Assembly (NCBI GenBank): GCA_965199765.1
Contig: CBDATC010000001.1
Span: 1,116,001 to 1,180,000, forward strand
Direction: 5' to 3'
Length of the DNA stretch: 64,000 bases
From: JAPOXR01 sp965199765
Lineage (GTDB): Bacteria; Pseudomonadota; Alphaproteobacteria; Rhodobacterales; Rhodobacteraceae
Under the pieces are notes generated by a model that worked only from the letters and a program-made list of their open reading frames with translations, made no database searches and was not told the DNA's origin. This document shows positions 45,499 to 54,136 of the stretch, piece after piece. A program made the translations under genes and the position numbers. Positions within the stretch are counted from its first letter, which is position 1. Each line of letters starts with the position of its first letter.

Positions 45499-47277
45499 CT
45501 AGGAAGCCGCCTGCGGCCGCATTGCTTCTCGTTCTATGCCCGCCAAGGTTACCGGCGCCTTCATTGCATCGCGGCGGAACGGCTCGCCAAGTTCTTGATT
45601 CAGTATGACCTCGATGAAGGTCGTGACCCGATCTTCCATCTGTTCATCGACCGCAACACGCAGCGCTTCGGTCAGCTCCGCCATTGTTCGCACTTGCTGG
45701 CCTTTTAATCCGCATCCCTCGGCAATCGCCGCGTAATTCACGCGTTCATTCAGCTCGGTCCCGACAAAATTATCGTCAAACCAGAGCGTTGTGTTGCGCT
45801 TTTCGGCTCCCCACTGGTAATTTCGGAAAACCACCATGGTGATCGCAGGCCATTCATCACGGCCAATCGCCGTCATTTCATTCATCGAAATTCCAAAGGC
45901 GCCGTCCCCGGCAAATCCAACAACCGGCGTATCCGGACAGCCGATTTTCGCTCCTATGATTGACGGCAGACCATAACCGCACGGACCGAACAGTCCCGGA
46001 GCAAGATATTTTCGCCCATCCTCGAATGTCGGATAGGCATTGCCGATCGCACAATTGTTGCCGATATCGGAAGAAATGATCGCGTTCGCTGGCAGCGCGG
46101 ACTGAATCGCCCTCCATGCCATTCTCGGACTCATCCGTTCTGGATCACGCTTGCGCGCGCGCTCATTCCAAGTCGTCCCGGGATCATCGTCTTCGTGATC
46201 CATCGAAGCCAAAAGCTGCAGCCATCGGGATTTGGTCGCGGCGATGGTCTCGCGGCGCTCACGGCGGTTTTCATCGCCGGCGGTGTCGCTCAATGCATTG
46301 AGCAGCTGCTCAGCAACCAGCCGGGCGTCGCCCTGGATCCCGACCGTGATCGCCTTGGTGAGCCCGATCCGATCAGAATTCACATCCACTTGAATAATCT
46401 TCGCGTTTTTTGGCCAGTAATCGATGCCATATCCAGGAAGCGTGGAAAATGGGTTCAGCCGGGTTCCGAGAGCCAGAACAACATCGGCCTTGGCAATCAG
46501 TTCCATCGCAGCTTTTGAACCGTTGTAGCCGAGCGGCCCCACGGCCAGTGGGTGGGAACCCGGAAACGCGTCATTGTGCTGATAACCGCAGCAAACCGGC
46601 GCATCCAACCGTTCCGCCAATTCAACCGAAGCCGGTATCGCCCCCGCGAGCACAACGCCGGCGCCGTTCAAAATCACCGGAAAAGCCGCATCGGACAGCA
46701 TCCGCGCGGCTTGGCCAATCGCATCTTTGCCTCCGCTCGGCCGCTCCAGTCGGACGATTTGCGGAATTTCGATATCAATGACTTGAGTCCACATATCTCT
46801 TGGCACATTGATCTGAGCCGGTGCGCAGCCCCGCCATGCTTTCTCAATGACACGGTTCAGAACTTCCGCCATGCGAGACGGGTCACGCACCTCTTCCTGA
46901 TAACAAACCATGTCTTCAAACAGCTTCATCTGTTCGATTTCCTGAAACCCGCCTTGGCCGATGGTTTTGTTGGCCGCCTGCGGAGTTACCAGCAATATCG
47001 GCGAATGATTCCAGTAAGCGGTCTTAACCGGCGTGACAAAATTGGTGATGCCCGGTCCGTTTTGCGCGATCATCATCGACATTTTTCCAGTAGCGCGCGT
47101 GAAACCATCGGCGCTCATCCCGGCATTGCATTCATGCGCGCTGTCCCAAAACGTGATTCCCGCCGCCGGAAACAAATCGGACACCGGCATCATCGCCGAA
47201 CCGATAATTCCGAATGCATGTTCAATGCCATGCATCTGCAGAACCTTCACAAACGCTTCTTCCGTTGTCATTCGCAT
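45499..47277 (-). CDS. xsc: sulfoacetaldehyde acetyltransferase
   Basis: 592 residues from ATG 47277, with GGAG nine bases upstream (a GTG at 47292 is also in frame). The N-terminus MTTEEAFVKVLQMHGIEHAF and the segments SAHECNAGMSADGFTRATGK and KTIGQGGFQEIEQM are near-diagnostic for Xsc among thiamine-diphosphate enzymes, with the cofactor motif GDGAFGISMNEM near residue 460. It cleaves sulfoacetaldehyde with phosphate to acetyl phosphate and sulfite in the cytoplasm. It stands between the GMC oxidoreductase gene, a likely source of sulfoacetaldehyde, and pta. Acetolactate synthase is rejected on these motifs. Confidence 0.95.
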   Translation of the reverse strand: MRMTTEEAFVKVLQMHGIEHAFGIIGSAMMPVSDLFPAAGITFWDSAHECNAGMSADGFTRATGKMSMMIAQNGPGITNFVTPVKTAYWNHSPILLVTPQAANKTIGQGGFQEIEQMKLFEDMVCYQEEVRDPSRMAEVLNRVIEKAWRGCAPAQINVPRDMWTQVIDIEIPQIVRLERPSGGKDAIGQAARMLSDAAFPVILNGAGVVLAGAIPASVELAERLDAPVCCGYQHNDAFPGSHPLAVGPLGYNGSKAAMELIAKADVVLALGTRLNPFSTLPGYGIDYWPKNAKIIQVDVNSDRIGLTKAITVGIQGDARLVAEQLLNALSDTAGDENRRERRETIAATKSRWLQLLASMDHEDDDPGTTWNERARKRDPERMSPRMAWRAIQSALPANAIISSDIGNNCAIGNAYPTFEDGRKYLAPGLFGPCGYGLPSIIGAKIGCPDTPVVGFAGDGAFGISMNEMTAIGRDEWPAITMVVFRNYQWGAEKRNTTLWFDDNFVGTELNERVNYAAIAEGCGLKGQQVRTMAELTEALRVAVDEQMEDRVTTFIEVILNQELGEPFRRDAMKAPVTLAGIEREAMRPQAAS

Positions 47278-47308
47278 AGAGCCGATCTCCACTTATCCAA
47301 AATCAAAT

Positions 47309-48916
47309 TCAACGCTGTGCATCTTCAGCGATCATCAAGCACGCCTTTTCCCCGATCATAATTGCAGGCGCATTTGTGTTGCCGGATACGATTTCCGGCA
47401 TAATCGAACAATCCGCAATCCGCAGATTTTCGATTGTTCTGACACGAAGCCTCTCATCGACGACCGAGCCTGGCCCTTGTCCCATCCGGCAGGTTCCGGT
47501 CGGGTGATAAATCGTTGTTGCTGTATTGCGAATCCATTCGAGGAGATCGTCGTCGCTCTTAACCGCGCCGCCCGGCTGAAATTCCGATGTGATTTTTCCT
47601 GCCAGCGGTTCGCGGGAAGCGATGTCACGAGCAATCTTCACACCCTCGACCATGGTTCTGCGATCGGTTTCGGTCGTCAAATAATTCGGTCGGATCGCCG
47701 GAAGCACCGAAGGGTCGGGGCTCCGAAGGACGACCTCTCCGCGGCTCTCCGGCCGCAATTGACAAACCGATGCCGTAAACGCCGAAAACCTATGCACGCC
47801 CTCTTTGACGGAATCCGCCGACCAAGGCTGCACATGAAATTGAATGTCCGGAGTCTCCACATGCTTGCCTGTGCGCAGGAAACCGCACACAAAACTCGCC
47901 GCCATGGACATCGGACCGCTTCGGAACAGCGCATATTCCGCCGCCATGGCGATTTTTTTCGGCAGACTCCGCGCATCATCATTGATCGTGCGTTCGGAGC
48001 ATTTGTAGACGGAGCGCGCCTGGAGATGATCCTGGAGATTGCGGCCAACTGAGGGAAGATGGCTCAATGCTTCAATTCCGGTCCGCTGGAGCAACTCCCC
48101 GTCGCCAATACCCGAAAGCATCAGCAGATGTGGAGAACCGATTGCGCCGCTCGAGAGGATGATTTCCCTGCCCGCCTTCAAAGACTGCTGCTGACCCGAT
48201 TGGCCGCGATAAACAACACCCACGGCTTTGCGCCCCTCGAACAACAGCCGCTCGGCTTTAGCCTTGGTTATCACACGCAGATTCCGGCGGCGCATCGCAG
48301 GCCTCAGATAACCGGCGGACGCGCTGCAGCGCCGACCGTTCCGCACAGTGACCTGATAATGGCCAACCCCTTCTTGCACAGCTCCGTTATAGTCCGCGTT
48401 ATAGGAGTGCCCAGCTGCAATGGCGGCCTTCAGCCAAGCTTCACAGACCGAACGGCGGTGAGTTTTGGCTAAAACATCAAGCGAACCCGACCCGCCATGA
48501 TATTCATTCTCTCCCTCGGAGAATTTCTCTGCTTTGCGAAACAGAGGAAACACGTCGTCCCAGCCCCAGCCGCTGTTTCCCATTTGCCGCCAGCGGTCAT
48601 AATCCTCAGCTTGTCCGCGCACATAGAGAAGCCCATTGATGGATGACGATCCGCCGAGGACCATGCCGCGCGGCCAATCAATTGTTCGTCCATTCAAACC
48701 TTGCTCCGGCTCGGTCCTGAAACACCAATCCATTTTTGGATTGTTCATGGTTCGAAAATATCCGATCGGCACATGGATCCAGGGATTTGAGTCCCGGCCT
48801 CCCGCTTCCAGCAGGGCAACCCTGAACCGGCCGTTCTCGCTTAACCGGTTGGCAAGCACGCAGCCAGCCGAACCGGCCCCGACTATGATAAAATCAAATT
48901 CTTCGGATTCCGCCAT
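47309..48916 (-). CDS. iseJ: GMC family oxidoreductase, candidate isethionate dehydrogenase
   Basis: 535 residues. FAD motif FIIVGAGSAGCVLANRLSE is near residue 8, GMVLGGSSSINGLLYVRG near 84, and the active-site His/Asn in YHPTGTCRMG and SGNTNAPAIMIGE near the C-terminus. GMC enzymes oxidise alcohols. The isethionate dehydrogenase IseJ of Cupriavidus is in this family, and here the gene sits between a TRAP importer and xsc, so oxidation of isethionate to sulfoacetaldehyde is the simplest reading. Choline dehydrogenase is the alternative, but no betaine aldehyde dehydrogenase is beside it. ATG 48916 is preferred over GTG 48925. Confidence 0.7.
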   Translation of the reverse strand: MAESEEFDFIIVGAGSAGCVLANRLSENGRFRVALLEAGGRDSNPWIHVPIGYFRTMNNPKMDWCFRTEPEQGLNGRTIDWPRGMVLGGSSSINGLLYVRGQAEDYDRWRQMGNSGWGWDDVFPLFRKAEKFSEGENEYHGGSGSLDVLAKTHRRSVCEAWLKAAIAAGHSYNADYNGAVQEGVGHYQVTVRNGRRCSASAGYLRPAMRRRNLRVITKAKAERLLFEGRKAVGVVYRGQSGQQQSLKAGREIILSSGAIGSPHLLMLSGIGDGELLQRTGIEALSHLPSVGRNLQDHLQARSVYKCSERTINDDARSLPKKIAMAAEYALFRSGPMSMAASFVCGFLRTGKHVETPDIQFHVQPWSADSVKEGVHRFSAFTASVCQLRPESRGEVVLRSPDPSVLPAIRPNYLTTETDRRTMVEGVKIARDIASREPLAGKITSEFQPGGAVKSDDDLLEWIRNTATTIYHPTGTCRMGQGPGSVVDERLRVRTIENLRIADCSIMPEIVSGNTNAPAIMIGEKACLMIAEDAQR

Positions 48917-48926
48917 ACGCAGCACT

Positions 48927-51182
48927 TTACTGACCGTAAATCAAGCCCGGAAGCCACAGGGCAATCTGCGGAAACATGAACACCAGCGCAAGACCGATGA
49001 CTTGAAGCACCATGAATTGCAGCATGCCCTTATAAATGTCGCCCAGATCCCACTCCGGAACCACTCCCTTCAGGAAATATGCCGATAGAGCCACCGGCGG
49101 ACTAAGCCAAGCCGTCTGCAGATTCACCGCCACCAGAATGCCGAACCATGTGAGATTCACATTGATCTGTTCAAGGGCGGGAATCAAAATCGGAACAATG
49201 ATGAGAACGATCGGAACCCATTCAAGCGGCCATCCCAAAAGAAAAATCAGGGCCATGATGATGATCAGCACCCAAGTTGCCGACAGATCCCACTGAAGCA
49301 GCAATTCGGTCAGCATCGTCGGCGTTCCTAGCCGCGAAAACACTGCCCCGAAGAAGTTGGACGCCGCGACCAGAAACAGGATCAGAACCGTGATTTCGAG
49401 CGTTTTGACCAGTGCGTCAAAAAGCTTCTGCATTGTCAGCCGTCGGTAGGCCAATGCCAATAAAACCGCGCCGAACGCTCCACAGCCAGCGCCTTCGGTC
49501 GGTGTCGCCCACCCGAACAATATCGAACCCAGCGCAAAAGCCACGAGCGCCGCCGGCGGCACAAGTCCGTTGAAGAATTCAGTCCAGAGATCCGAAAACC
49601 AAAAACCCGCCGGTTTGTTTTGCCGAACCCAGCGGGCTCCCGCATACATCGCTGCCGCCCATCCCAGCGGAAGCGCCAGCCAGGACAAAGGAAACAGACC
49701 GGTCAGCGATCCCGACAGCGCAAGGAACAGCAAAGCGAACAGTATGATCAGCGAAAGCATGACCAAAACCGACTCCAGCCAGTAATAGGGCGAGGTTACC
49801 GGCTGTTCGCTTTCGGGAAGCACCGGTCCGAGCGCTGGATTCAACTGGCAGCGGACAACTGTATAGACTGCATAGATTCCGGCCAACATAATCCCGGGAA
49901 TGATCGCCGCCGCGAATAAGTCGGTAACCGGCACCTCCAGCACCGGTCCCATTACGACCAGCATGATGGAAGGCGGAATCAAAATACCCAGCGTGCCTCC
50001 TGCGGTGATGCTGCCTGCGGCCAGCTTTGTGTCGTAGCCGGCCCGGTTCATCGTTTTTGAAGCCATGATGCCAAGAATGGTGACCGAGGCGCCGACAATG
50101 CCGGTTGCTGCCGCGAACACTGTCGAAACAAAAAGGACCGCAAGATAAAGCGCGCCGCGCGTCCTTGAGAGAATCAGCTGCACTGAAGTGAACAGTCTCT
50201 CCATCAGCCCCGCCTGTTCCATCAAAATTCCCATAAAGACGAACAGCGGGACCGCTGCCAATGTTTGCTCCAGCATCACAGAATTGAATTGAAACGTCTG
50301 CAGATAAAAAACCAGCTTCGCGCCAAAGCCCCACGCGCCGAATACGAATCCAAGAAAAATCAATGTAAAGGAAATCGGAAACCCGACAAAAATTGCGAAC
50401 AGCATCACACCGACCATAAGAACACCGATGGTCTCGGTCGACAACGCGCCGGCTCCAAGCGGGGCGGAGACACTGGACCACCAATCATCGAACGGCACAA
50501 AATCCGGAAACACCGCGCTGACGAAAACAGCGCACAGCAGCACGGCATACACAGGAAGCAGGCGGACGATGCGGCGCGACCAGGTCGGGCCCAGATCATG
50601 CAGGCTGCGCAGCAATTCAGCGATTCCCTGCAGAATGAGAAACAGAGCGCCAAGCGGCATCGCCGAGCGAGCCGGCGCCAAGGGCGCCATAAGCGTGCTG
50701 TCCATCGTGCGTTCCCATTTCACCCAGGCGCCGATGGTGAAATCGAGCGAAATGTAAAAAAAGAACAGCATCGCCGGAAAGTAAAAGGCAAGAAACAGCA
50801 GGCTGTCGGTTGCTGCTTGAGTTTTGCGGCTCCAGGTTCGGTATATGAAATCAGCCCTGATATGCACGCCCTTCATCAGAGCGTAACCGGCCCCGAGCAT
50901 GAACAGTGCGCCAGCAAACATCCGGCTTACATCGTAAGCCCATAGCGTTGGCGAAACAAACAATTTCCGCGCAACCACTTCGTAAATCATCGCCACAACA
51001 ACCGGCACGAGCAAAAGGCAGGCAATGCGGCCGACCCACAGATTGGTGATATCGATAAACGCAACCAGCTTCCGTTGCCATTCCACCATATCTTCCGGCG
51101 TCTCGCCGGGATTCATTGTGCGTCGCTCGGCAATCAGTTCATCGACCGGATCCAAGCTTTTCGGATCAGACTGCTGGTTCAT
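48927..51182 (-). CDS. TRAP transporter, fused small and large permease subunits (DctQM)
   Basis: 751 residues. The DctQ-like part is about residues 30-200 with four membrane segments (RIACLLLVPVVVAMIYEVVA, YALMKGVHIRADFIYRTWS). The DctM part covers about 245-745 with many segments, including FVFMGILMEQAGLMERLF and SITAGGTLGILIPPSIMLVV. Fused Q-M proteins are a known TRAP variant. It drives sodium-linked uptake of an organic acid delivered by the binding protein encoded next to it. Given xsc and the GMC gene, isethionate or a related sulfonate is the likely cargo. Confidence 0.9.
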   Translation of the reverse strand: MNQQSDPKSLDPVDELIAERRTMNPGETPEDMVEWQRKLVAFIDITNLWVGRIACLLLVPVVVAMIYEVVARKLFVSPTLWAYDVSRMFAGALFMLGAGYALMKGVHIRADFIYRTWSRKTQAATDSLLFLAFYFPAMLFFFYISLDFTIGAWVKWERTMDSTLMAPLAPARSAMPLGALFLILQGIAELLRSLHDLGPTWSRRIVRLLPVYAVLLCAVFVSAVFPDFVPFDDWWSSVSAPLGAGALSTETIGVLMVGVMLFAIFVGFPISFTLIFLGFVFGAWGFGAKLVFYLQTFQFNSVMLEQTLAAVPLFVFMGILMEQAGLMERLFTSVQLILSRTRGALYLAVLFVSTVFAAATGIVGASVTILGIMASKTMNRAGYDTKLAAGSITAGGTLGILIPPSIMLVVMGPVLEVPVTDLFAAAIIPGIMLAGIYAVYTVVRCQLNPALGPVLPESEQPVTSPYYWLESVLVMLSLIILFALLFLALSGSLTGLFPLSWLALPLGWAAAMYAGARWVRQNKPAGFWFSDLWTEFFNGLVPPAALVAFALGSILFGWATPTEGAGCGAFGAVLLALAYRRLTMQKLFDALVKTLEITVLILFLVAASNFFGAVFSRLGTPTMLTELLLQWDLSATWVLIIIMALIFLLGWPLEWVPIVLIIVPILIPALEQINVNLTWFGILVAVNLQTAWLSPPVALSAYFLKGVVPEWDLGDIYKGMLQFMVLQVIGLALVFMFPQIALWLPGLIYGQ

Positions 51183-51271
51183 CGCCCTGCCCCCTTAACC
51201 GGCGGCGCACTGATCCGCCGCCGGCTATTCATTATTCGCTTATCGCATTTCGAAGATCGTGATGAGTCTTC

Positions 51272-52369
51272 TTACTGAAGCGAATCAGCGAACGCTTTTC
51301 CGAGCTGTGCGTTCGAGGTTTGCGAGCCGGCCCAAAACGGAACCGCGATTTCCGCGAATTCGCGCTGGCTGTTCCAAACCTTGGCAAAAAACGCGTTGTC
51401 AGCCGCATTTTTTTCCAGCGTCGCTTTGGCCGCGTTCATATAGGCAGGAAAATAATCGGCTGGCGTGTCGTGCAGAATAACCCCATGGTTCTCCGTAAGA
51501 TCCTTGAGGGCTTTACCATTTTCGATAATCCGATATGACATTGATTTAGCCAGTGAAGCGTTCGCTGCAACCTCGATCGCTTTCTTCTGATGATCCGTCA
51601 GGCTGTCATAAACATCGCCGTTCAAATAAAGATCGGCATTGACCACAACTTGGTGCAGTCCCTGAAGATAGTAATTTTTGAGAACTTTTTGCATTCCGAA
51701 AACGCTATCCGGTTTCGGACAACACCATTCAGCGGCATCAATCGTCCCCTTTTCAAGCGCGGGCAGAATGTCGCCTCCACCCATGGAAACCGAGGCAATG
51801 CCGATATCCTTGTAGGTCTGACCCGGAATTCCCGGCGGCGTCCGGAAGCGGTATTTGCGGAAATCCTCCATCGAATTGATCGGTTCTTTGAACCAGCCGA
51901 GCGCCTCGGGGCCGACTGGCTGCAGCATGAAACCTTTCACATTCACGCCCATCTCATCCCAAAGCTGGTCATACAGCTCGGAGCCGCCTCCGAACAGAAA
52001 CCAAGACAGAAAAGCGATGTTGTCGATGCCCACACCGGCGCCGGCGACCGGCGAACCGAACAGCATGGCAGCAGGGTGTTTCCCAGACCAATAATGCGTC
52101 CAGGCAAATCCACCATCGACCAAGCCGGCGTCTACTGCATCAATAATGTCTGAAACCGCCACGACGGCCCCCGCGGGCAGCAATTCAAACTGAAGCTCGC
52201 CATTGGTCAAAGCAGCAACGTCGGCCGCAAAAGCCTCGAGCATGATGTGCTCGTCCGCCTTAGCCGGCGTTGCTGTTTGAATCCGCAGAACCGTTTCGGC
52301 CTGAGCGGCTCCAGCTGCCATCACTCCTGTCATCGCGGCCGCCGCCGCGACTGTTTTAAGTTTAAACAT
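51272..52369 (-). CDS. TRAP transporter substrate-binding protein (DctP family)
   Basis: 365 residues from ATG 52369, with GGAGG upstream; a longer frame is rejected. The signal peptide is MFKLKTVAAAAAMTGVMAAG ending AQA. The mature protein has the DctP pattern: LRIQTATPAKADEHIMLEAF, then FRKYRFRTPPGIPGQTY with the conserved Arg that contacts the carboxylate or sulfonate, and IDAAEWCCPKPD. It resembles the TakP-like branch that binds 2-oxo acids. It starts the ligand capture for the fused permease encoded 89 bp downstream. Confidence 0.9.
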   Translation of the reverse strand: MFKLKTVAAAAAMTGVMAAGAAQAETVLRIQTATPAKADEHIMLEAFAADVAALTNGELQFELLPAGAVVAVSDIIDAVDAGLVDGGFAWTHYWSGKHPAAMLFGSPVAGAGVGIDNIAFLSWFLFGGGSELYDQLWDEMGVNVKGFMLQPVGPEALGWFKEPINSMEDFRKYRFRTPPGIPGQTYKDIGIASVSMGGGDILPALEKGTIDAAEWCCPKPDSVFGMQKVLKNYYLQGLHQVVVNADLYLNGDVYDSLTDHQKKAIEVAANASLAKSMSYRIIENGKALKDLTENHGVILHDTPADYFPAYMNAAKATLEKNAADNAFFAKVWNSQREFAEIAVPFWAGSQTSNAQLGKAFADSLQ

Positions 52370-52468
52370 CGTAATCCTCCATTTTATTCTGCTTTCTAGT
52401 GTGTTGATCCGCGCGGCCGGAGAAAGCGCATGCCGGAACTGCGCGGGTTTGTCCAAAGCTGCCGCTGC

Positions 52469-53077
52469 CTACATAATATTCAAAAGGCGCAGAATTTCTT
52501 CGCCCCCGTCAAAAAGCAAAACTGCGGTCAGATAGACCAGAAAAACCAACCCGGCCCACGAAAGCAATGGGTAGCGGGTTAGAACTTTCATGATGATGGT
52601 GGCGCAGAACGCCATCAAAAGAATCGCCAAGGCCAATCCGAACACAAGCATTGTCGTGTCCTCTCGGGCTATGGCGGCTACTGCGACGACATTGTCTAAC
52701 GACATGGACACATCTGCGACGGTGATGGTTACCAAAGCCCGAAGAAGCGGCTGTCGACCGGCTGATTCCAAACCGACTTCCTGTTTTGGGCCAGCGGAAT
52801 TGAAATGGCGAAGGTCGCGATAGAATCGCAGACAGACCCAAGCCAGCAGCAGACCGCCAAGAAAAAGAATCCCTGGTATCTCGAGCAGCGTCGATGCGAT
52901 TATCGCAAATAGAATGCGCAGAAGAGCCGCGAGAACAAGTCCGGTGGCAATCGCGAATCTCCGTTGATGGCTGGGAACCGAAGCCGCTGCCATTCCGATG
53001 ACCAATGCATTGTCGCCCGAAAGAATAATGTCGGCAAAAACAATCTGAACGATCTTGATCAACGTGCTGCCGATCAT
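52469..53077 (-). CDS. TerC/YjbE family integral membrane protein
   Basis: About 202 residues from ATG 53077 (a longer frame reaches 53173). Seven hydrophobic segments. The paired acidic motifs ADIILSGDNALVIGMAA and VADVSMSLDNVVAVAA mark the TerC superfamily, which includes manganese and other metal exporters. It points the same way as the TRAP-xsc genes and begins their strand block. Xsc releases sulfite, so an exporter here is attractive, but TerC proteins are not known sulfite carriers (that is TauE/SafE), so the role is open. Confidence 0.8.
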   Translation of the reverse strand: MIGSTLIKIVQIVFADIILSGDNALVIGMAAASVPSHQRRFAIATGLVLAALLRILFAIIASTLLEIPGILFLGGLLLAWVCLRFYRDLRHFNSAGPKQEVGLESAGRQPLLRALVTITVADVSMSLDNVVAVAAIAREDTTMLVFGLALAILLMAFCATIIMKVLTRYPLLSWAGLVFLVYLTAVLLFDGGEEILRLLNIM

Positions 53078-53256
53078 ATGACAGTCTGAAAATCCAATTC
53101 CACATAAAGCGGATTCCAAGAATCCGGTGTCTAAACTGGACTGCAGCTCGGTCACCGCTGAGATATCGGTCACCGCGCAGCACTATTGCAATTGAATTTG
53201 ACCGAACGATCAAAATTGCTATTGCTAGAACCGGATGCAGAAGTTATTTCCAAGTC

Positions 53257-53303
53257 TTGTCCTAACTATCCGGTCTATAGAATTTTGAGACTGTTTGTCC
53301 TAA
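53257..53303. promoter_or_regulatory. direct repeats TTGTCCTAA in the terC-iclR gap
   Basis: TTGTCCTAA occurs at 53257-53265 and again at 53295-53303, 38 bp apart start to start, in an A+T-rich divergent promoter region. They are candidate operators for the adjacent IclR-type regulator controlling both directions. Confidence 0.4.
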
Positions 53304-53354
53304 ATTTAATTATCTTCTATTGAAGCGATTGGCAAATGAAATTTTAGTATTGAA

Positions 53355-54104
53355 ATGCCCAAAAAACGCATACCGACATCTGTGCGCATGCTGCGCATTC
53401 TTGAAGCTGTCAGCGCTGCTGAAAATCCTCTGACCGTCGCGCAGATTAAAGATTCGCTCGACCTGTCTAAACAGACCGTGCATCGGCTCTGTTCAAAAAT
53501 GATTGAGGAAGACTATCTGACAAAATCCCAAAACGGAACGCTGTTGTTGGGCAATCGCATGCGAAAAATCGCGCATGGTTTCGTATTTTCCCAACATCAC
53601 AACATCATCCGACATCAAATACTGGAATCCGCAGCAAGGCATTTCGGCGAAACCATCAATCTCTCCATACCGCTGGTGCGCGGCATGACCTATATTGACA
53701 GAGTGGAAACCGGTTGGCCCCTCAGAATTCAGTTCGCCGTCGGAGACCAAATCCCCTTCCATTGCACAGCCAGCGGCAAAGTCTACCTTGCAAGCATCGT
53801 CAAATCCGAACGACGGAAAGTTGTGGAACGGCTGGACCTTCGGCGTTTCACCGCCAACACCATCTGTGACACCGACAGTTTGCATAAAGAACTCGATATG
53901 ACCGCCACACAGGGATTTGCTCTTGACCGGGAAGAGTTTCTTCACGGCATGGTTGCCGCCGCCGTTCCTGTGATTGGCGACGAAGGACGGTTTGCCGCTG
54001 CGCTGTCCCTGCATGCGCCGACACAGCGATTGTCGTTTGAAGATGCGGCCTCCACTCGACACACACTCCTTGATTGTGCTAAACAATTGGGACAAATTTT
54101 TTAG
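53355..54104 (+). CDS. IclR family transcriptional regulator
   Basis: 249 residues. The N-terminal winged helix (RMLRILEAVSAAENPLTVAQ, SLDLSKQTVHRLCSKMIEED) is followed by the IclR effector domain with IPFHCTASGKVYLA and the C-terminal GMVAAAVPVIGDEGRFAAAL. It is divergent from the terC-TRAP-GMC-xsc-pta block and is the only regulator in the insertion, so it probably senses the sulfonate or an intermediate. The direct repeats just upstream are candidate binding sites. Confidence 0.9.
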   Translation: MPKKRIPTSVRMLRILEAVSAAENPLTVAQIKDSLDLSKQTVHRLCSKMIEEDYLTKSQNGTLLLGNRMRKIAHGFVFSQHHNIIRHQILESAARHFGETINLSIPLVRGMTYIDRVETGWPLRIQFAVGDQIPFHCTASGKVYLASIVKSERRKVVERLDLRRFTANTICDTDSLHKELDMTATQGFALDREEFLHGMVAAAVPVIGDEGRFAAALSLHAPTQRLSFEDAASTRHTLLDCAKQLGQIF

Positions 54105-54136
54105 CGAAACCAAGTCTGAAATCTGCGAAAATCCCC

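Noticed and set aside
45499..47277. Acetolactate synthase
   Set aside because: Shares the thiamine-diphosphate fold, but the N-terminal MTTEEAFVKVLQMHG and KTIGQGGFQE segments and the pta neighbour identify Xsc.
50265..50945. 226-codon plus-strand frame inside the TRAP permease gene
   Set aside because: Antisense to strong membrane-protein coding; its Lys/Arg/Gln-rich composition is what antisense of hydrophobic codons gives.
52509..53213. 234-codon minus-strand frame overlapping terC
   Set aside because: Another frame of the same strand; Arg/Ser/Cys-rich with no domain, while the terC frame carries clear DNALVIG and DNVVAVA motifs.
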